From the NCBI GenBank assembly GCA_947652605.1, contig OX393577.1, positions 47,963,494 through 48,027,493 on the forward strand: a stretch of DNA of 64,000 bases, given 5' to 3'. This stretch comes from Elmis aenea (Eukaryota > Arthropoda > Insecta > Coleoptera > Elmidae). Positions 60,371 to 64,000 of the stretch are shown in pieces (positions within the stretch are counted from its first letter, which is position 1; every line of letters begins with the position of its first letter). Below the pieces are notes generated by a model. That model was given only the letters and a program-made list of their open reading frames with translations. It was not told the DNA's origin and searched no databases. A program made the translations under genes and the position numbers.

Positions 60371-60994
60371 AAGGAAGGGTTACGATATGTTGTCGCTAGA
60401 ATCTGATTAAGACTGTGTTTATTGCATCAAGAACTTTGAAACTAAATGTTTTGCAGAATTATGCAGAATTATACGTGCCACTAGCTATTCCTTCGGAAAA
60501 ATAGGGGAAAAACTGAAAAGTTGAATAATAAAGGTAATTTTTGCGATCGTGTTGACCATGTAACCGTCGGAGATAAAATCGAAATCCTTCTATTTACCAA
60601 TTTGCGCATCCTTTGCAAGTAAAATTGTGCAGTTTTAAAAAAAATCTTAAACAGTTCCGAAGAAAAATGCGAAAAACGAGCTTTTAAAGGGGTTTCGTTT
60701 TTGACGTTTTCTCCGGAACCGTTTAGGATTTTTTCAAAAAATTTGCACCATTTTGCTTGCAAAGGATGGGCGAAATGGTAAATAGAAGAATTTCGATTTT
60801 ATCTTTGACAGTTTCATGGCCAACGCGATCGCAAAAATTACATTTATTATTCAAATGTTCAACTTTTCCCCTATTTTTCCAAAGGAATTGGCCAGTGGCA
60901 CGTATAACTCTGCAAAACATTCGGTTTTGATGTTCTTGATGCAATACACCCAGCCTTGATCAGATTCTAGCGACAACATTTCGTGACCCTTCCT
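60371..60994. mobile_element. Long palindromic element family, copy C
   Basis: Arms from AAGGAAGGGTTACGATATG to CGTGACCCTTCCT, matching copies A and B. The core is largely deleted, so this copy is about 70 bp shorter. Confidence 0.75.
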
Positions 60995-61635
60995 AGTGAG
61001 ATACATACAAAACTTACTCATTTTTTATATAGCAAACACCGTTGTCTTGTAAAAAAGATTATATTTTTTAAATTTTAGTGATGTAAAAGTTGTTATATGT
61101 AATTAAGAACTTTTTGATAAAAGGAGAAAACTGTGTAACGCTTTAAAATGAAACAACTGATTTAAAAAATTTAAAATTAAGCCTAATTTATTATACATTT
61201 TTTAAATGTTTGTCAATTATCCAATTTATTCTTAAAAAACTAGTAGCTTCATGTGTATTTTCAGCAAACACATAAGCGATAGCTTCTTCATGAAATAAGC
61301 TGTAATTCCCAAAATTCTTTGTATATGTTAGCTAAAGCGTATAATTCGTTATTCTACATAAAATACCTATAACAAATAGTTAAACTATAAGGTGGTTCGC
61401 TATTTTATACATCATTTCGTTATTCCACAGAATACAGGTTGCAGTCTACGTAAAGTGAGTAATGAAGTATTTTTCGCGTAAAAAGAGTACGTTAAAAAAA
61501 AACGTTCATAAACACCTAATATAATTCTGTTTACATCAGTAATACTTAATAAAGGGTTAGGTTAAGGTTTAGTTGAATCGTTTTATAAAATAAATAACGA
61601 ATGTAAATCTATTAGCTTCAACTTCAATATTTCTT
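60995..61635. other. AT-rich spacer, nothing recognised
   Basis: No gene or repeat partner seen. Confidence 0.45.
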
Positions 61636-61730
61636 TAAAAAATAAGCTTTAATCAATCCTTAATCTGACGCTCATTTATTTGGTCAGTAATAAAGCACCA
61701 GGTTAAAGGTGGGCTTAAGCTCTTGTTTTT
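61636..61730. repeat. Mini-hairpin element, copy 4
   Basis: From AATAAGCTTTAATCAATCC to GGGCTTAAGCTCTTG. It shares GGTCAGTAATAAAG-like central text with copy 1. Confidence 0.55.
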
Positions 61731-64000
61731 GAAGAAATAATGAAGATGAAGTTTAGGTTTTTGTTTGTTGTTTTGCGAGTCTAGCAAGACATATCAATGT
61801 AGCCAACTTTAAGCAGTCCACTTAAACCTATTTCATACTTTATTTTGTACAAATACGCTATTTTAAGTAAAAACTAGGTATTGTATACAATAACTAGTTA
61901 AAGAATTAAATAATATAAATAATCTATAATCTAACTTTCGAGAATCGGTATTTCATGAAATAAGTAGGTTGTTACACGAATATCGGCCACTTTCCAAGAA
62001 AGCCAATGCTCTTGCAACAAGAACGGGTGGTTCGGACTCGCGGCTAAGTCAGACGAGAAGGGGGTAGGTCCGAATGAGAGAGAAACTCGTAGATATCAAT
62101 AAGGGCGCCACACTATTTATTCTATAAGGTTTCAAATAGCGAAAAAAACCTAGTAAATGAAATAAGAGAATTTGTAGACGGGAATAATATATGCCTTTAA
62201 TAATCACACACACAAAAATGAAAATAACAAATAAAATATAGAACACACTTGACAATAAAATGTTCCTCGCCTCAACAGACTTAGAAGGCCACTATGAAGA
62301 AAACATTCGTTATAATTAAACATAAAGAAAATATATACGACGAAATAAGATCGGTCCTGTTCCGGTGTTTGCAAGTACCTATATAAAAAACCCACAAACA
62401 TATATTTATATCTGTAAATAAGACTGATAACACAACGTCAATAAAGTGGGAGAGCTCTCCTACCTATTAAAACTTGCGGTGCTAAAGTCACCGAACGATA
62501 ACATAACCAAAAAAACCTTGCAAACCGAATACGGTCCCTAACTTATTAATCGTAGCTTTCAAATCAGAATGTAGTGACAACAAAGCCACTCAAAGGTTGT
62601 TGAGAACGTATGATGTTAACATAAATATATAAAAATTAGATTAAATGTTGATAGATAACAGTAGGTAATAACAAAATTACTAATTAACGTTAATAAATAA
62701 CGCTAAGTAAAAGAAACAGTAGTAACGAGCTGAAGGCTCTACAATAGTTACAGAAATATGACTTCAGGAATATAATAATACAGAACGTAGACAGTCGGGG
62801 CTTAAATATGTAATCTTAGCTTTCGATGAGCCGCCGAAGGCACGATGAAGGAGAAGAAAGGCCGGAACTGCTGTTCGTAGTCCAAGCTAACGGATAAACA
62901 TCCACGGTATCAATCCTCAACGGAACACCAAACGTTAGATCACAACGTTAAACGAAACTTAGAAAAAAAAGGACTGAGCTTAACATCAAGCTCAAAGCGA
63001 AAACGTAAATCCAAACGTTAAACAAACGTAAAACCTAAGCCAAGCTTAGTACGAAACGTAAACACCTAAAAAGAAAAGGAAATGTAAGATAACCTCCAAT
63101 TTTCACGTGGCTTGAAGAAAAAGTTTACCTGTTTTAAGTGTTGTGAAATAATCCAACAGTTTTATTTGGCTGGACCAGATTCGCAATATGCGTGACTCGA
63201 AAAGTCGAAATCCACCAAAATTAACTATATATCCCTGGATATTCACTTTACACAAATTACAGGTGCATTACCAAACCAAATAAGAAACGGAAGTAATATA
63301 TTTCGACATGCGTGAAATAGACTGGTCACTACTCACTACTAAGATAAGCTAAAACTACTACTCAGGGGACCTAACTCCCAATCGGACAATATTAACGTAA
63401 CAAGGTAAGTACAAAACAGATTTCAATAACCGTATAACAAGAATGAGAAGACTAAATTCTGCGGGCCTTAGCTTGCCTACTAATCACCACCACACACTTC
63501 GAGGATCGTGCTAGTGGAAACACTAAAACAAATGGTCCAACAAACTGAAAATAGTCCGCATGGCTGTTTAGTAGAAACTCGAGCTGAAAACACCAAACGC
63601 ATAATTAATTAATCAGTTGTGTTTGGAATTACGACAAACGCAGTTCGTCCACCATCTACGCACCTTTAAACATTAACGATGCAATGTTTGTAGAAAATTA
63701 AAGGATACGATAGTCCCTAGTTCTCCGACCTCGCTTGTATATTTAAATCATAACTAAGGACACTAAAAGTTGCACTTAAATTTATTTTGCTTGGCTATGT
63801 CCATTACACGGTATATTAATATAGCGCGGCGGACAAAACGTAGGTTGCAAACCCCCGAGAGGTCGAGAGCTAAAATTAGGGAGACGACCGCGGAAAGTTT
63901 AGATTAAAATAAATATTTCGTGTAAAACTTTATAAAATTAAACACAAAAGTTAATAAATAATAGTATCAAAAATAATGTAATTATAAAGTTTAATTAACT
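61731..64000. other. Gene-less right edge, possible LTR-element start at 61970
   Basis: From TGTTACACGAATATCGG (61970) the composition changes to a less AT-rich, purine-rich sequence without frames. It holds CTATATAAAA (62379-62388) and an AATAAA (62441-62446). A CCCCCGAGA motif (about 63856) also occurs in the LTR at 47755. Such a layout fits an LTR with leader, but no second LTR is in the window. Confidence 0.25.

Noticed and set aside
12381..60944. Similar 60-73-codon frames starting MHQEHQN in several places
   Set aside because: They fall in the arms of the three-copy palindromic family. Conservation follows the DNA repeat, and the frames break in copy B.

Overview
The window reads as AT-rich nuclear DNA from an insect with a large, transposon-laden genome. 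A beetle-like insect is my guess, but the order is not proven by the sequence. Reasons: GT-AG introns of 4-10 kb, a THAP-domain gene of an insect type, many TA-flanked and 8-bp-flanked inverted-repeat elements, RTE-type LINE tails and a hAT/ZBED-like transposase relic. I see no operons, CRISPR, rRNA or tRNA.

Left part (1-26.1 kb): the minus strand carries the 5' half of one protein-coding gene. Four exons (25874-25841, 19179-18413, 14028-13845, 10143-10034) join in one frame to give 365 residues: a Ser-rich N-terminal region with two duplicated short motifs, followed by the first conserved region of a Dbl-homology (RhoGEF) domain. It looks like a GEFmeso/PLEKHG-type Rho-family exchange factor, and its 3' part lies beyond the left edge. 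The introns hold a small two-exon THAP gene on the opposite strand (6721-7548, apparently truncated), a decayed LINE and many inverted-repeat elements.

Middle part (26-44 kb): no convincing gene. It contains a MADF-domain relic (about 30.1-30.3 kb), a GC-rich patch, hAT-like MITE copies with target-site duplications, a nested pair of elements at 38.8-40.0 kb and one copy of a three-copy long palindromic family.

Right part (44-64 kb): mostly transposons. There is a Foldback-like element (44724-45702) with tandem-repeat arms and a 9-bp target duplication. Next comes an RTE LINE tail, then a 667-bp palindromic MITE, then an LTR retrotransposon (47755-51809, minus orientation). That LTR element has 625-bp LTRs that look identical by eye, a 4-bp target duplication and no gag/pol. 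Its interior carries two tandem blocks, each with four small stem-loops whose stems co-vary. Further right are another LINE relic, an internally deleted hAT element (52983-54406), a 202-bp tandem repeat, a third copy of the long palindrome and a possible LTR-element start running to the window edge.

Best candidates for something undescribed: the hairpin arrays in the ORF-less LTR element, the Foldback-like element, and the palindromic families that share arms but differ in core.
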